The notes below the pieces were generated by a model. The model did no database searches. It was not told where the DNA came from and worked only from the letters and a program-made list of their open reading frames with translations. A stretch of 44,340 nt of DNA from positions 1-44,340 of IMG/VR virus record IMGVR_UViG_3300037070_003643; one strand, written 5' to 3'. The stretch is from a virus. The stretch's first letter is position 1; every line of letters starts with the position of its first letter. Position numbers and translations under genes: made by a program. Of this stretch, positions 1-7,916 are shown one piece after another.

Positions 1-1113
1 AAATCGTATCGGTTCATCGCCGCCGATCAGAACCGCCTGATCGGGTTCGGCTCCTATACGAGCACGGACAAGCAGAACCGGCTGGAGATCGGCGCCGTCG
101 TGGGCAGTCTCGACAAAGGTGACGCGGAGCGCGTGGACACGACCTCGACCTATTACTACGACTTCGACGAAAAGGACAGCGGCGTCCCCACGGGCCTCAT
201 CGGGCCGTTGTTTGGCAATTTCTACCCGTTCAAAACGCGGCAGATGTGGGAACTGAGCCCCACGGGCTCGGTGACCGACCCGTATCGGCGGACGTGCATC
301 ACGAAAGAGCTCGGCATGGTGCAGTCCCACGCCGGCTGTGTGGGGGAGGATCCCGAGGGGTCCCCGTGCATCTATTTCATGTCCCATCGCGGCTTCGCGC
401 GCTATGGGCAGGACGGGCTCGACCTCACCGTCGGCCGGGGCATCGAAGACCTGATCCTCGGCCCCACGAGCGTGATGAACATGGCCGCGACACAGGTGAT
501 CTGCCACATGGTCTACCACACCGATCGGCAACAGGTCTGGGTGTGGTGGACGGTGGGCGCCGGCTCGGCCCCCACCGTGCTCGGGGTGTTGAATGTCCGG
601 TCGGGCGGGTGGGCCCGGTACACCGGCCTCATCGCCGACGCGTATGCGTCCGTGATGTTTGCGGACTCGCTGGGGGGCACGATGGGGTTTGCGCTCAAGC
701 CCTACTCGAGCTCAACGGACATCATCCCGAAGCTGCGTAAATGCGACGACACGGCGGTGACCCAAGACAACGCGGTGAGTTATCAAGCGTACGTCACGAC
801 GCGCCCGCTGGAGCCGGCCGGCCCGGGGATGCGAGGCGCGACCGGAGACGCGATCGTGCTCGCGCCGCCCGCGAGCGGCGTGACCCTCACGGCCACGCTG
901 ACCCCGGACTTCGGGGCCGGCACGGCGAAAACCGGCACGGCGCTCCTGACGGCCGCCGGATCGGAAACACGCGTCAGTAAACGGCTGGAAGGCTCCGCGA
1001 TCGGCCATGCGGAATTCGTGTCGATCACGATCGGGGACAGTGCGGCGGCCAACAACACGTGGTCGTTCGATCGGATCACGATCCCGCTGGGCGGCCAGGA
1101 GCCGATCTCGTGA
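1..1113 (+). CDS. Tail/nozzle-type structural protein, C-terminal part
   Basis: This is the continuation of the gene that runs off the right end. Codons in the repeat are in the same phase, starting at base 4, so the joined protein has about 649 residues. The visible C-terminal part is rich in beta-strand, Thr, Ser and Gly and has no catalytic motif. Its place directly after the adaptor gene and a 53-residue protein, and before a fibre-like gene, suits a tail hub, nozzle or stabilisation protein of a short-tailed phage. The first in-frame alternative start (GTG at 100) is an artefact of the window edge. The role is inferred from position and composition. Confidence 0.6.
   Translation, partial: KSYRFIAADQNRLIGFGSYTSTDKQNRLEIGAVVGSLDKGDAERVDTTSTYYYDFDEKDSGVPTGLIGPLFGNFYPFKTRQMWELSPTGSVTDPYRRTCITKELGMVQSHAGCVGEDPEGSPCIYFMSHRGFARYGQDGLDLTVGRGIEDLILGPTSVMNMAATQVICHMVYHTDRQQVWVWWTVGAGSAPTVLGVLNVRSGGWARYTGLIADAYASVMFADSLGGTMGFALKPYSSSTDIIPKLRKCDDTAVTQDNAVSYQAYVTTRPLEPAGPGMRGATGDAIVLAPPASGVTLTATLTPDFGAGTAKTGTALLTAAGSETRVSKRLEGSAIGHAEFVSITIGDSAAANNTWSFDRITIPLGGQEPIS
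5..103. repeat. Terminal direct repeat, left copy
   Basis: These 99 bases are identical to the last 99 bases of the window. Bases 1-3 also match, with one mismatch at base 4 (t here, g at 44241). The repeat lies inside a coding sequence and keeps its reading frame across the joint. That is what a circular or circularly permuted genome gives when an assembler leaves a k-mer-length overlap; a real short terminal repeat is less likely because it has no special structure. Confidence 0.9.
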
Positions 1114-1730
1114 AGGCCAGCTTCAAACACCGCGCGCCGATCGAGAAGCTCAGCCGCTATCTCGCGCTCGAGATCGATGATCTCGTCGGGTCGATCAACA
1201 CACAGCCGCTGTTTGTCGGGGCGGCGCGGATCTTCAGCGGCGCCGGGTCACCCGAAGGCATCATCGTCGGCACGCTCGGCGATCACTACCTGCGGACCGA
1301 CGGCGATAGTTCGACCGCGCTCTACCGGAAGGCGACAGGGGCGAATACCGCGACCGGCTGGATGCCGTTCGTCACGCACGGGAGCTGGACGCCCATTGAC
1401 AGCAGCGGCGCGGGTCTCGTCTTTGCCGCCGCGGTCGGGGAGTACTCCCGCATCGGCCATCGGTTCGACTTTACGGGGCAGGTGACGTACCCGGCCACGG
1501 CGAGCGGCGCCGCCGCCATCATCGGCGGCCTGCCGGTCACCGCCACGGCGTTCAATAGTGCGGTCACGATCGGCTTTCAGGCGGGCGGCGTCGCGGGCCT
1601 CCAGGCGCGCGTGCAGGCGTCCACCACGACGATCAATGTCACGATCGAGATCACCGCCGCCGCGGTGACGAATGTCCAGCTCACGGGCGCGATTCTCGTG
1701 TTCTCGGGATCCTATCGGGCGACGACGTAG
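1110..1730 (+). CDS. Putative tail fibre or appendage protein
   Basis: The 206-residue protein starts at GTG in a GTGA overlap with the previous stop, with AGGAG eight bases upstream. Around residues 50-80 it has a G-G-H-Y-L-R-T-D-G-like stretch followed by LYRKATG and GW, a pattern seen in phage fibre and appendage proteins (LGDHYLRTDG, tALYRKATG, tGWMPF). The C-terminal half alternates small and hydrophobic residues (GLPVTATAF, TINVTIEIT), as in a beta-sandwich receptor-facing domain. No chaperone or enzymatic domain is visible. It is the last gene of the tail block before the internal virion proteins, so it is probably exposed on the tail. The exact role is not proven. Confidence 0.55.
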   Translation: MKASFKHRAPIEKLSRYLALEIDDLVGSINTQPLFVGAARIFSGAGSPEGIIVGTLGDHYLRTDGDSSTALYRKATGANTATGWMPFVTHGSWTPIDSSGAGLVFAAAVGEYSRIGHRFDFTGQVTYPATASGAAAIIGGLPVTATAFNSAVTIGFQAGGVAGLQARVQASTTTINVTIEITAAAVTNVQLTGAILVFSGSYRATT

Positions 1731-1741
1731 GAGCAGACCAT

Positions 1742-2998
1742 ATGCCGATCTCCCCCGTGCTGAATCAGATCAAATCCCGCGCGACCGGGTATGTCGGGAG
1801 CAAGTTCGTCGGCGTGCCCGGGCAACCGCCCGATCCGGCGCAGACGAGCGCGCCCGCGCCACTCAATCGCACACCAGGCCCCCCCACGGGCACCCCCATG
1901 ACCAACACGGGCGTGCTGAAGCCGCAGGTGCAGCCGACCCAGGGGATCCTCCCAGGCGAGATGGACCGCAATGGGCCCGCGCCCTCGCCCGCGCCGTACG
2001 CGGGACCGGGGTATGTCGGCACGCCCGCGAACAGCAACATGCAGGGGTTCGTGCAAGGCAAGCTCGCGGATCCGACCCTCGGCACCACGCACAAGTACCA
2101 AGGCGGGCGGTATCTGCAACAGCACCCGGGGGACATCGGGGGCCTCTTGCAACAGCCCGGGTTCGAAGGCTGGAAACAAGTCGGCCCCGACAAGATCCTG
2201 GGGCCCGGCGGGTCGACGTACGACGTCCGCAACGCGAATGGGGCGGTGCAGTGGACGGCGATCTCGGGACCGGCCTGGGATAAGAACGGGATCGCGGGCG
2301 TGAACTCGCTGGGCGTGAATTCCTCGATGAAAAACGACGGCATCAAGGGGAACTACGCCGCCGCGAATACGGCGGCGGCGGATGCGGCGAAGGCGGCGGG
2401 GGGGAGCACGATGGGCTACGCCTCGTCGTCGCCGGGCGGTCCAGCCGGCGCAGGGGCGCTGGGGGGCGAGGCCGGCGCCGCTGGCAGCAGCTTCACGGAT
2501 CAAGTCCGCGCGCGGCTCATGGCCCAGATGGATCAGGTCGGGCAGCCCGTCACCGGGAACGACCCCGCGATCGCCGCCGCGATGGAGGGCGCCCGCCTCG
2601 AGTCGGAGCGCGGGCTCGAACAGTCGCGCAAAGAGCAGGCGGAGCGGATGTATGCCGAGGGGAGCCTTAACTCCAACGCGCTCGGGCAAGGGCTGCAGCA
2701 AGGCCGCGAACGAGCGGCCGGCGGCCTCGCTGGCCTCAAAGGCGATCTGATGGGCCGCGAGATGACGGCCCGCCGATCACAGATGGCGACCCTGCTCCAA
2801 CAGGCGCTCCAGAGCGGCGACAACGAGAGTGCCCGGGCGCTGCAGCTGAAGCTGAGCCAGATGGACAACGAGATCCGGAAAGCCGAGATGGCGCAAGCCG
2901 GCCAATTCCACGATGACAGTTACGGGCTCCAGAAGGGGCAATTTACGTACGAACAAGATAGGGATGCCGCGCGAGCCAAAGCGGGGCTGAATTTCTAA
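1742..2998 (+). CDS. Hypothetical virion protein, Pro/Gly-rich with helical C-terminus
   Basis: I do not recognise this 418-residue protein by family. It starts at ATG behind a TAGGAG site. Residues 1-110 are rich in Pro, Gly and Ala with few long helices. The middle contains Ala/Gly-rich linkers. The last 160 residues are strongly helical and charged, with Gln, Glu and Arg heptad-like spacing, and look like a coiled coil. It lies between the tail fibre gene and three proteins with internal-virion features, so an internal or tail-associated structural role is likely. No signal peptide or membrane segment is present. Confidence 0.5.
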   Translation: MPISPVLNQIKSRATGYVGSKFVGVPGQPPDPAQTSAPAPLNRTPGPPTGTPMTNTGVLKPQVQPTQGILPGEMDRNGPAPSPAPYAGPGYVGTPANSNMQGFVQGKLADPTLGTTHKYQGGRYLQQHPGDIGGLLQQPGFEGWKQVGPDKILGPGGSTYDVRNANGAVQWTAISGPAWDKNGIAGVNSLGVNSSMKNDGIKGNYAAANTAAADAAKAAGGSTMGYASSSPGGPAGAGALGGEAGAAGSSFTDQVRARLMAQMDQVGQPVTGNDPAIAAAMEGARLESERGLEQSRKEQAERMYAEGSLNSNALGQGLQQGRERAAGGLAGLKGDLMGREMTARRSQMATLLQQALQSGDNESARALQLKLSQMDNEIRKAEMAQAGQFHDDSYGLQKGQFTYEQDRDAARAKAGLNF

Positions 2999-3010
2999 AG
3001 GACGCGACCT

Positions 3011-3973
3011 ATGGCTGATCCCTCGCCCGAGCAACTCGCGCCGATTGAAGCGCAGTTCAACGCGCATCCGGCCATCCGCGCCTTTTTCGCCAGCGGGAAA
3101 CACAGCGCCCTGGCCTGGGTGCGCGCGGTGGGCCAGGCGTCCCGCGACCTCAAGATCGACGTCCCGCACGACTACCAGCCCGAACAACGGGACGGCCAGG
3201 TCAAGCTGGAGAAGCGCAGCTTTCTGCAGCGCAATCCGTGGGTGATGCCGGCGGTCGCGGTCGGGGCGCCCTTGGCCGCCGGGGCCGCGTTGGGCGCGGT
3301 CGGCGGGGCCGCCGCCGCGGGTGGCGCGGCGGCGGCGGGTGGTGGCAGCGCGGCCGTCGGAGGGGGCACCGCCACAGGGGCCTTAGCGGCAGGCTTGACC
3401 CCGAGTTTTGCCGTCCCAGGGGCGCTGGCAGGCGTGGGAGGCACCACTGGGGCGCTGAGCGGCGGGGCTGGCATCCTCAGCACGCTCGGCACGGTCGGCA
3501 AGTACGGCCAGCAGGCGCGCGACATTGGCGAACAACTGAGCGCCGGCGCACAGGGGCAAGCGGAAGGCCGCCGCGCGGATGCCACCGCGGACATGTACGC
3601 CGCGAGCCAGAACAACCGGGCCCTCGTGGACGCGGCACAGTTCAACCGCGATCTCCCGATGACCCGCGCCCAGCAAACGGCCCGCGGGGATCTCATGTCC
3701 TCGCCGATGCAGGACGCGAGCTCCACCGGGAGCGGGCGGGACATTCAGTTCTCGGGCGGCGTGCGGCCGTCCAGCTTCGGCGCGAGCACGACGCAAGCCG
3801 GGGAAGAACTCAAGCGCCAAGCCTTGTTGAAGATGATGCACCCGGAGGCCGATCAGCTCACGCCGCAGATCACGCAACCGCGGAGCGCGGGGGCCGGGGA
3901 AAACGCCCTCGGGATGGCGGGGACGGGGTTGAGCATTCTGGGCGCGTACAACAAATATCGGGGAGGCCGCTAA
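3011..3973 (+). CDS. Putative internal virion (DNA ejection) protein, Gly/Ala-rich
   Basis: The 320-residue protein starts at ATG behind AAAGGA. Residues 1-75 are charged and helical. Residues 78-150 are a very Ala/Gly-rich hydrophobic stretch able to form small-residue transmembrane helices. The C-terminal part is polar, with helices containing Gln and Arg. Ejection proteins of podoviruses often carry this kind of GxxxG/Ala membrane-active region, and two more proteins with related features follow in overlapping frames (the stop TAA shares its last base with the next ATG). The role is inferred from composition and context. Confidence 0.5.
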   Translation: MADPSPEQLAPIEAQFNAHPAIRAFFASGKHSALAWVRAVGQASRDLKIDVPHDYQPEQRDGQVKLEKRSFLQRNPWVMPAVAVGAPLAAGAALGAVGGAAAAGGAAAAGGGSAAVGGGTATGALAAGLTPSFAVPGALAGVGGTTGALSGGAGILSTLGTVGKYGQQARDIGEQLSAGAQGQAEGRRADATADMYAASQNNRALVDAAQFNRDLPMTRAQQTARGDLMSSPMQDASSTGSGRDIQFSGGVRPSSFGASTTQAGEELKRQALLKMMHPEADQLTPQITQPRSAGAGENALGMAGTGLSILGAYNKYRGGR

Positions 3974-5136
3974 TGGGCTGGGCCGATGTCGCCGGTGGGG
4001 TGCAGAACGCCGTGCAGCGGCAGTTGATGCAGCGCGTGCAGCAACAGCAGATGGAAGCGCAAGCGCAAGAGCATCAGCGCCGGGCGGAGATGGAGTACCG
4101 CTCCGCCGATCGCGCGGATCGGAGCCAGGGCCTGCAGGAAGCGGAGTTCGAAGCCCGCAACGCCCGCCAGCTCGGGCTGGACGAGCAAGCCGCGCAACAG
4201 CACACGGCCACGCAAGCGACGGCGCTCGGCGATCAGCTGCCCCCGGACACGTTCCTGGGCACCGAGGATCCCGCCGTGGGAACGATGCAGCGCGGCGGGA
4301 CCGGCTCATTGTTGACGCGGCAGGCGCCAACGGAGGCGATGGGGCCCGAGTTCGCCGGCCCGATGCCGAATATGGAGAGTCCGCAGCAAGCGCAGGTGGG
4401 GCGGCCGGGCGGGTATCTGAAAACGCGGAGCCAGAAGCAACTGGACACCGACGCCGACAATGCGCGCATGGCGCAGACGGTGACGGATACCCGCGCGGAC
4501 AAAACGGCCGACAACGTGCGGAGAGATGCGGAGAATGCGGCAACGGCGGACTTCCGCAAGGCCACGCTCGCGCAGCACCAGCCCACGGATAAATTCGCCG
4601 ACTGGAAACAGCAGTACGACTACGAACTCGCGCATCCCAAAAAAGGCGGGACGGGCGTGGATGGGCCGTCGCCGTATGCGGAGGAACGCGCAACCCGCAA
4701 CTTGGCCGCGGTCAAGGATCTCTCCGACTCTGCGAGCCGGTGGAATACGGGCTACGGCAGCCTCTTAAGCAACGTGCCGGAAAGCGACGCGCGCACCTTT
4801 GCCGCCAAGCTCAAGACGCTGAAAGCCAACATCGCGTTTGGCGAACTCACGGCGATGCGCGAAGCGAGCAAGACGGGCGGGGCCCTCGGCGCGATTTCCG
4901 AACGGGAATTGACGCTGCTCGAATCGGCGCTCGGCGCGCTGGATACGGGTCAAGAGAAAAGCCAGTTCCAAGCGGAACTCAAGAAGATCGAGGACAGCAT
5001 CGGGCGATGGCATAAAGCCAGCGGCGGCGGGACGCAAGGGGGGATGCAGCGGATGCAAGCGCCCGATGGGCGGATGCTGAACGTGCCCGCGGACAAAGTG
5101 GCGGAGATGGAAGCGCACGGGGCGACGAGACACTGA
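3973..5136 (+). CDS. Putative internal virion protein with coiled-coil core
   Basis: The true start is the ATG at the TAATG overlap with the upstream gene, giving 387 residues; the reading frame is open further upstream only as a shadow. Residues 8-75 are Gln/Glu-rich helix. Residues about 265-345 carry a conserved-looking segment (KTLKANIAFGEL, MREASKTGGALG, ISERELTLLESALGALD) that recurs in phage DNA-transfer and internal virion proteins. The C-terminus ends with a short APDGRMLNVPADKVAEM motif also found at the ends of such proteins. It overlaps the next gene by TGATG. It probably acts in the capsid or during DNA ejection; no enzymatic motif is seen. Confidence 0.6.
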   Translation: MGWADVAGGVQNAVQRQLMQRVQQQQMEAQAQEHQRRAEMEYRSADRADRSQGLQEAEFEARNARQLGLDEQAAQQHTATQATALGDQLPPDTFLGTEDPAVGTMQRGGTGSLLTRQAPTEAMGPEFAGPMPNMESPQQAQVGRPGGYLKTRSQKQLDTDADNARMAQTVTDTRADKTADNVRRDAENAATADFRKATLAQHQPTDKFADWKQQYDYELAHPKKGGTGVDGPSPYAEERATRNLAAVKDLSDSASRWNTGYGSLLSNVPESDARTFAAKLKTLKANIAFGELTAMREASKTGGALGAISERELTLLESALGALDTGQEKSQFQAELKKIEDSIGRWHKASGGGTQGGMQRMQAPDGRMLNVPADKVAEMEAHGATRH

Positions 5137-6614
5137 TGCCGCAAGATCCGTTTGCCGCCTTCGTCGTGCCGTCAACTCGCGGGACACGCCCGCCCGGCAA
5201 TATCGACCTGTACAAGCAACCGAAGGTCAAGAATCCAGACGGTTCCACTAGTACGGTTGACTCTTCAAGTTATAACCTCGACGGCCAAGAGACGTTATTG
5301 CCATCGGTGACCCCAGATGGTCGCCATCTATCGAACCCGGATGACATCGTGTCGGAGTATCGCAAGACTGGGCGGCATCTCGGCAAGTTCAAAACGCCAG
5401 ATGAGGCCACAGCGTACGCAAAACAGCTCCACGAGGACTATGCCGCCGGAAAGTACGACAAGGCACCGGACGATCCCTTCGCCGCGTTTGCCGCGAAGGA
5501 TACGCCCGTACCGGGCCGCACCTGGACGGATACCGCCGTGGATGCGCTGCCCACGATTGGCGGCGCCCTCGGGGGATTAGCCGGCGGCGTGGGCGGCTCC
5601 GTGTTCGGGATGGGCGTGGGCGCCGTGCCAGGGGCCATTGGGGGCGCGGCCGTCGGGGGCGCGGGCGGGGAAGGTTTGCGACAAAGTATCAACGCCATGC
5701 GGGGCAAGGGGGCGCTGTTGACGCCGGGCGCGGCCCTGGCTGGCATCGGGACCGAAGGCGCGATTCAGGGGGCGGCGGAAGGCGCGGGGATCGGCGTGGG
5801 GAAGCTCCTCACCAGTGTGGCAAAACAAGCCTACCGGGGGGCGCTCCGACCGAGTGCCGCGATTCGCAGCAAGGCGCCGGATGTGGTGGAACGGGGCTTG
5901 GCGGATCGCGCGTTCGTGGGATCGCGGAGTGCGAAAGAAAAAGCCTTCGCGGGCGTGAAAGCCTCAAAAGCGGAAGCCGACGCCGCGGTCGCGGCCCAGT
6001 CGTGGGCGTCGCCCATCACCAGCCGCGAAACCCGACAAGCCTTACTGCCGGAAGTGGACCGCGCGAAACGCGAAGTCGCGGCGGGCCTCCCAGACGTGCG
6101 GCGGGCGATTGCGGAACGGGCCAAGACGATCCCGAAATACGCGACCCTGCAAGAAGGCCACGCGATCGCGCGCACGCTGAACGATGCGGCGGACCCGGCG
6201 TTTAAAGCGGCGAATCGCGGCGGGGCCCCCGTCAGTCTCGAGCACCGCCTCAACAAAGATTTGGCGCAAGCCTATAGCGGCGCGGTGAAAGACCGCGTGC
6301 CCGGCTTGGCGGCGATCAACAAGACGACGGCCGATCGAATGGGCCTCGCCCGCGCCCTCAAGGATGCGGCGGAACGCCCAAGTGTGCTGGCGAACATCGT
6401 GGCGAGTGGCGCGGGCGCCGGGGAGTTTTTCCGATCCGGCGGCGATCCCGGCAATGCCCTGGCGACCGCGCTGGCGATTAAGGGGGTGTCCTCGCCGCGG
6501 ACGCTCTCGGCGGGGGCGATCGGGCTGAACGAACTCGGGAAACGCTCCGGCCTCTCCACGACCGCGATCCGCGCGGCCCTCTTGGCCCTGATGCAGAAGG
6601 ACGAACCGCGGTGA
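5136..6614 (+). CDS. Putative internal virion protein, mosaic N-terminal module
   Basis: The 492-residue protein starts at the TGATG overlap. Residues about 20-105 form a module with the pattern NPDGSTSTV, LLPSVTPDGR, YRKTGRHLGKF, EATAYAKQLHE, known as a small domain in many phage virion proteins. Its DNA is clearly lower in GC than the flanks and uses different codons, which suggests it was acquired separately. Residues 130-200 are Gly/Ala-rich and hydrophobic (GGALGGLAGGVGG), compatible with membrane insertion. The remainder is helical and Ala-rich. With the two upstream genes it makes a likely trio of ejection proteins. Confidence 0.6.
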   Translation: MPQDPFAAFVVPSTRGTRPPGNIDLYKQPKVKNPDGSTSTVDSSSYNLDGQETLLPSVTPDGRHLSNPDDIVSEYRKTGRHLGKFKTPDEATAYAKQLHEDYAAGKYDKAPDDPFAAFAAKDTPVPGRTWTDTAVDALPTIGGALGGLAGGVGGSVFGMGVGAVPGAIGGAAVGGAGGEGLRQSINAMRGKGALLTPGAALAGIGTEGAIQGAAEGAGIGVGKLLTSVAKQAYRGALRPSAAIRSKAPDVVERGLADRAFVGSRSAKEKAFAGVKASKAEADAAVAAQSWASPITSRETRQALLPEVDRAKREVAAGLPDVRRAIAERAKTIPKYATLQEGHAIARTLNDAADPAFKAANRGGAPVSLEHRLNKDLAQAYSGAVKDRVPGLAAINKTTADRMGLARALKDAAERPSVLANIVASGAGAGEFFRSGGDPGNALATALAIKGVSSPRTLSAGAIGLNELGKRSGLSTTAIRAALLALMQKDEPR

Positions 6615-6913
6615 CCGTCCAGGATTATTTACTCCTCATCGCGGGGGTCTTTGCCGGGCTCGTCCTGGTCATCAAAGAAATCGGCCAGTGGTGGGGCCGG
6701 CACGACGCGCGGACTGCCCAGGACGGCCAGCGGCAGCTGATGGCAGCGGTCGCCACCAATACCCAGATGACCGAGAAGATCGACGCGCAAACCAACGGCG
6801 GCTTCGCGCACTTGGCCGAGGAACTCCGCGACACGAGAACTCAACTCGCAGCGGCGTATCGGGAGATCACGGAAATGAAGGCGGAAGTGCTGAACCGGAA
6901 CAAAGGAGTCTGA
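6611..6913 (+). CDS. Small membrane protein with coiled coil, lysis-associated
   Basis: The 100-residue protein begins at GTG in a GTGA overlap. Residues 5-22 form one transmembrane helix (DYLLLIAGVFAGLVLVI). The rest is a charged amphipathic helix with Gln, Glu and Arg. The topology fits a holin accessory or spanin-like inner-membrane protein, and it lies just before another small membrane protein and the endolysin. It also resembles one-TM phage proteins of the DUF2746 type. There is no lipobox, so a complete spanin pair is not evident. Confidence 0.5.
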   Translation: MTVQDYLLLIAGVFAGLVLVIKEIGQWWGRHDARTAQDGQRQLMAAVATNTQMTEKIDAQTNGGFAHLAEELRDTRTQLAAAYREITEMKAEVLNRNKGV

Positions 6914-6914
6914 C

Positions 6915-7046
6915 ATGGACCTGATCAGTCTCTTGGTGTGGCTCATTGTTTGGGGCTTGGTCTTCTGGGCCGTTCGGACGTTGAGCGGCGCGTTCGGGAT
7001 CCCGGCGCCGCTCGTTCATACGGGGTGCGCTTCACTGTCGCCATAA
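6915..7046 (+). CDS. Small hydrophobic protein, holin candidate
   Basis: This 43-residue gene has a good AAAGGAG site six bases before its ATG. Residues 4-20 form a Trp- and Leu-rich transmembrane helix. The first 31 residues resemble the start of small phage and bacterial membrane proteins (Thivi_2564 type), which usually have a second hydrophobic helix. Here the frame ends soon after GIPAPLVH with a Cys/Ser tail, so the protein may be truncated. It sits immediately before the lysis enzymes. Confidence 0.45.
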   Translation: MDLISLLVWLIVWGLVFWAVRTLSGAFGIPAPLVHTGCASLSP

Positions 7047-7114
7047 CCACATTATTCCATCGTTCAGGTTGCGTTGAAAGTCCGTCCCTTCGGTTGCGGT
7101 AACGAAAGAAGAAG

Positions 7115-7573
7115 ATGAAACCACTCCTGCTCGCGTTCGTCGCGCTGCTCGCGCTCGCCTCGCCGGTGTTCGCGCAGACCGCCCCGGAACCGACGCTCAG
7201 TTGGGATCTCGAATTCTGGGCGGCGGGTGTGGTGCCCGGTGTCGGGGCGCCGCTCAATGGCATCCAGAACTTCACCGTGGCGTCGTCGCTCTGTGACATG
7301 CCGATGGCCGTGTTGCCGACGGGCCCCATCGTGAACCCGACGCAGATCAATGTGGCCGATCCGTTGGCCCTCACGACACGCGACTGCATCCTCAACTCGA
7401 TCACCGCCGCCGGCACATTGCTGGCGCTGCCGCTGGGGAACGGCATCACGGGCACGGCGCGGGCGCGGGGGGCCACCTTGATCAGCGTCAGGAGCGCCGC
7501 GAGTAACCCTTTTTCGCATGCAGTCCTCGCCGTGGCACCTACGATCCCGACACGGGTCGTTGTACGCCCCTGA
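7115..7573 (+). CDS. Secreted protein of unknown function
   Basis: The 152-residue protein has a textbook signal peptide: MKP, a hydrophobic core of about 14 residues, and an SPVFA cleavage site near residue 20. The mature part is Thr, Pro and Ala-rich and begins PEPTLSWDLEF. It contains three Cys residues, two of which could form a disulphide outside the cytoplasm, and has an all-beta look, possibly an Fn3-like fold. AAGAAGA precedes the ATG. It is unlike known endolysins, so it may assist lysis or act on the cell envelope. No function can be assigned. Confidence 0.55.
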   Translation: MKPLLLAFVALLALASPVFAQTAPEPTLSWDLEFWAAGVVPGVGAPLNGIQNFTVASSLCDMPMAVLPTGPIVNPTQINVADPLALTTRDCILNSITAAGTLLALPLGNGITGTARARGATLISVRSAASNPFSHAVLAVAPTIPTRVVVRP

Positions 7574-7613
7574 TCCCGTGGTGGTGCCGGCGCTTTCCGT
7601 GGCTGTGTCGACG

Positions 7614-7916
7614 ATGACGACCACGGTGCGGCCGTGCAACGTGTGGATCGCGGCGGCGGTGATCACCGCGGCGACCACGTTGCGCCTCGAGGTCGACCGG
7701 CTGATCACGGCGGGATCGGATGGCCGCCACCGGAAAGGGTCGAAGCATGCCACGCGCGAGGCGCTCGATATTTGGACGACGCATCTCTCGGCCGTGGACC
7801 GGTCGACCCTGTTGACGGCGATCCGAGGCCGGTTGGGCGAGGACTATGACGTCGTCCTCGAGTCGCTCGGACAACCGCATGAACACGCGCACATTGAACG
7901 GGACGTCACGCCATGA
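7614..7916 (+). CDS. Peptidase M15-like endolysin
   Basis: The protein is about 100 residues from the ATG chosen here; GTG at 7578 would add 12 residues. It carries the zinc-peptidase pattern of M15/VanY-type phage lysins: DGRHRKGSKH then ALDIWT (H45 and D52), followed by a conserved-looking RLGEDYDVVLE segment and HEHAHIE near the C-terminus (H91/H93). These residues are the expected zinc ligands and catalytic region of a D,D- or L,D-peptidase that cuts peptidoglycan cross-links. The fold is compact, as in other phage versions. It follows two small membrane proteins and overlaps the next gene by ATGA, consistent with a lysis cassette. Neither start has a clear Shine-Dalgarno site. Confidence 0.65.
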   Translation: MTTTVRPCNVWIAAAVITAATTLRLEVDRLITAGSDGRHRKGSKHATREALDIWTTHLSAVDRSTLLTAIRGRLGEDYDVVLESLGQPHEHAHIERDVTP

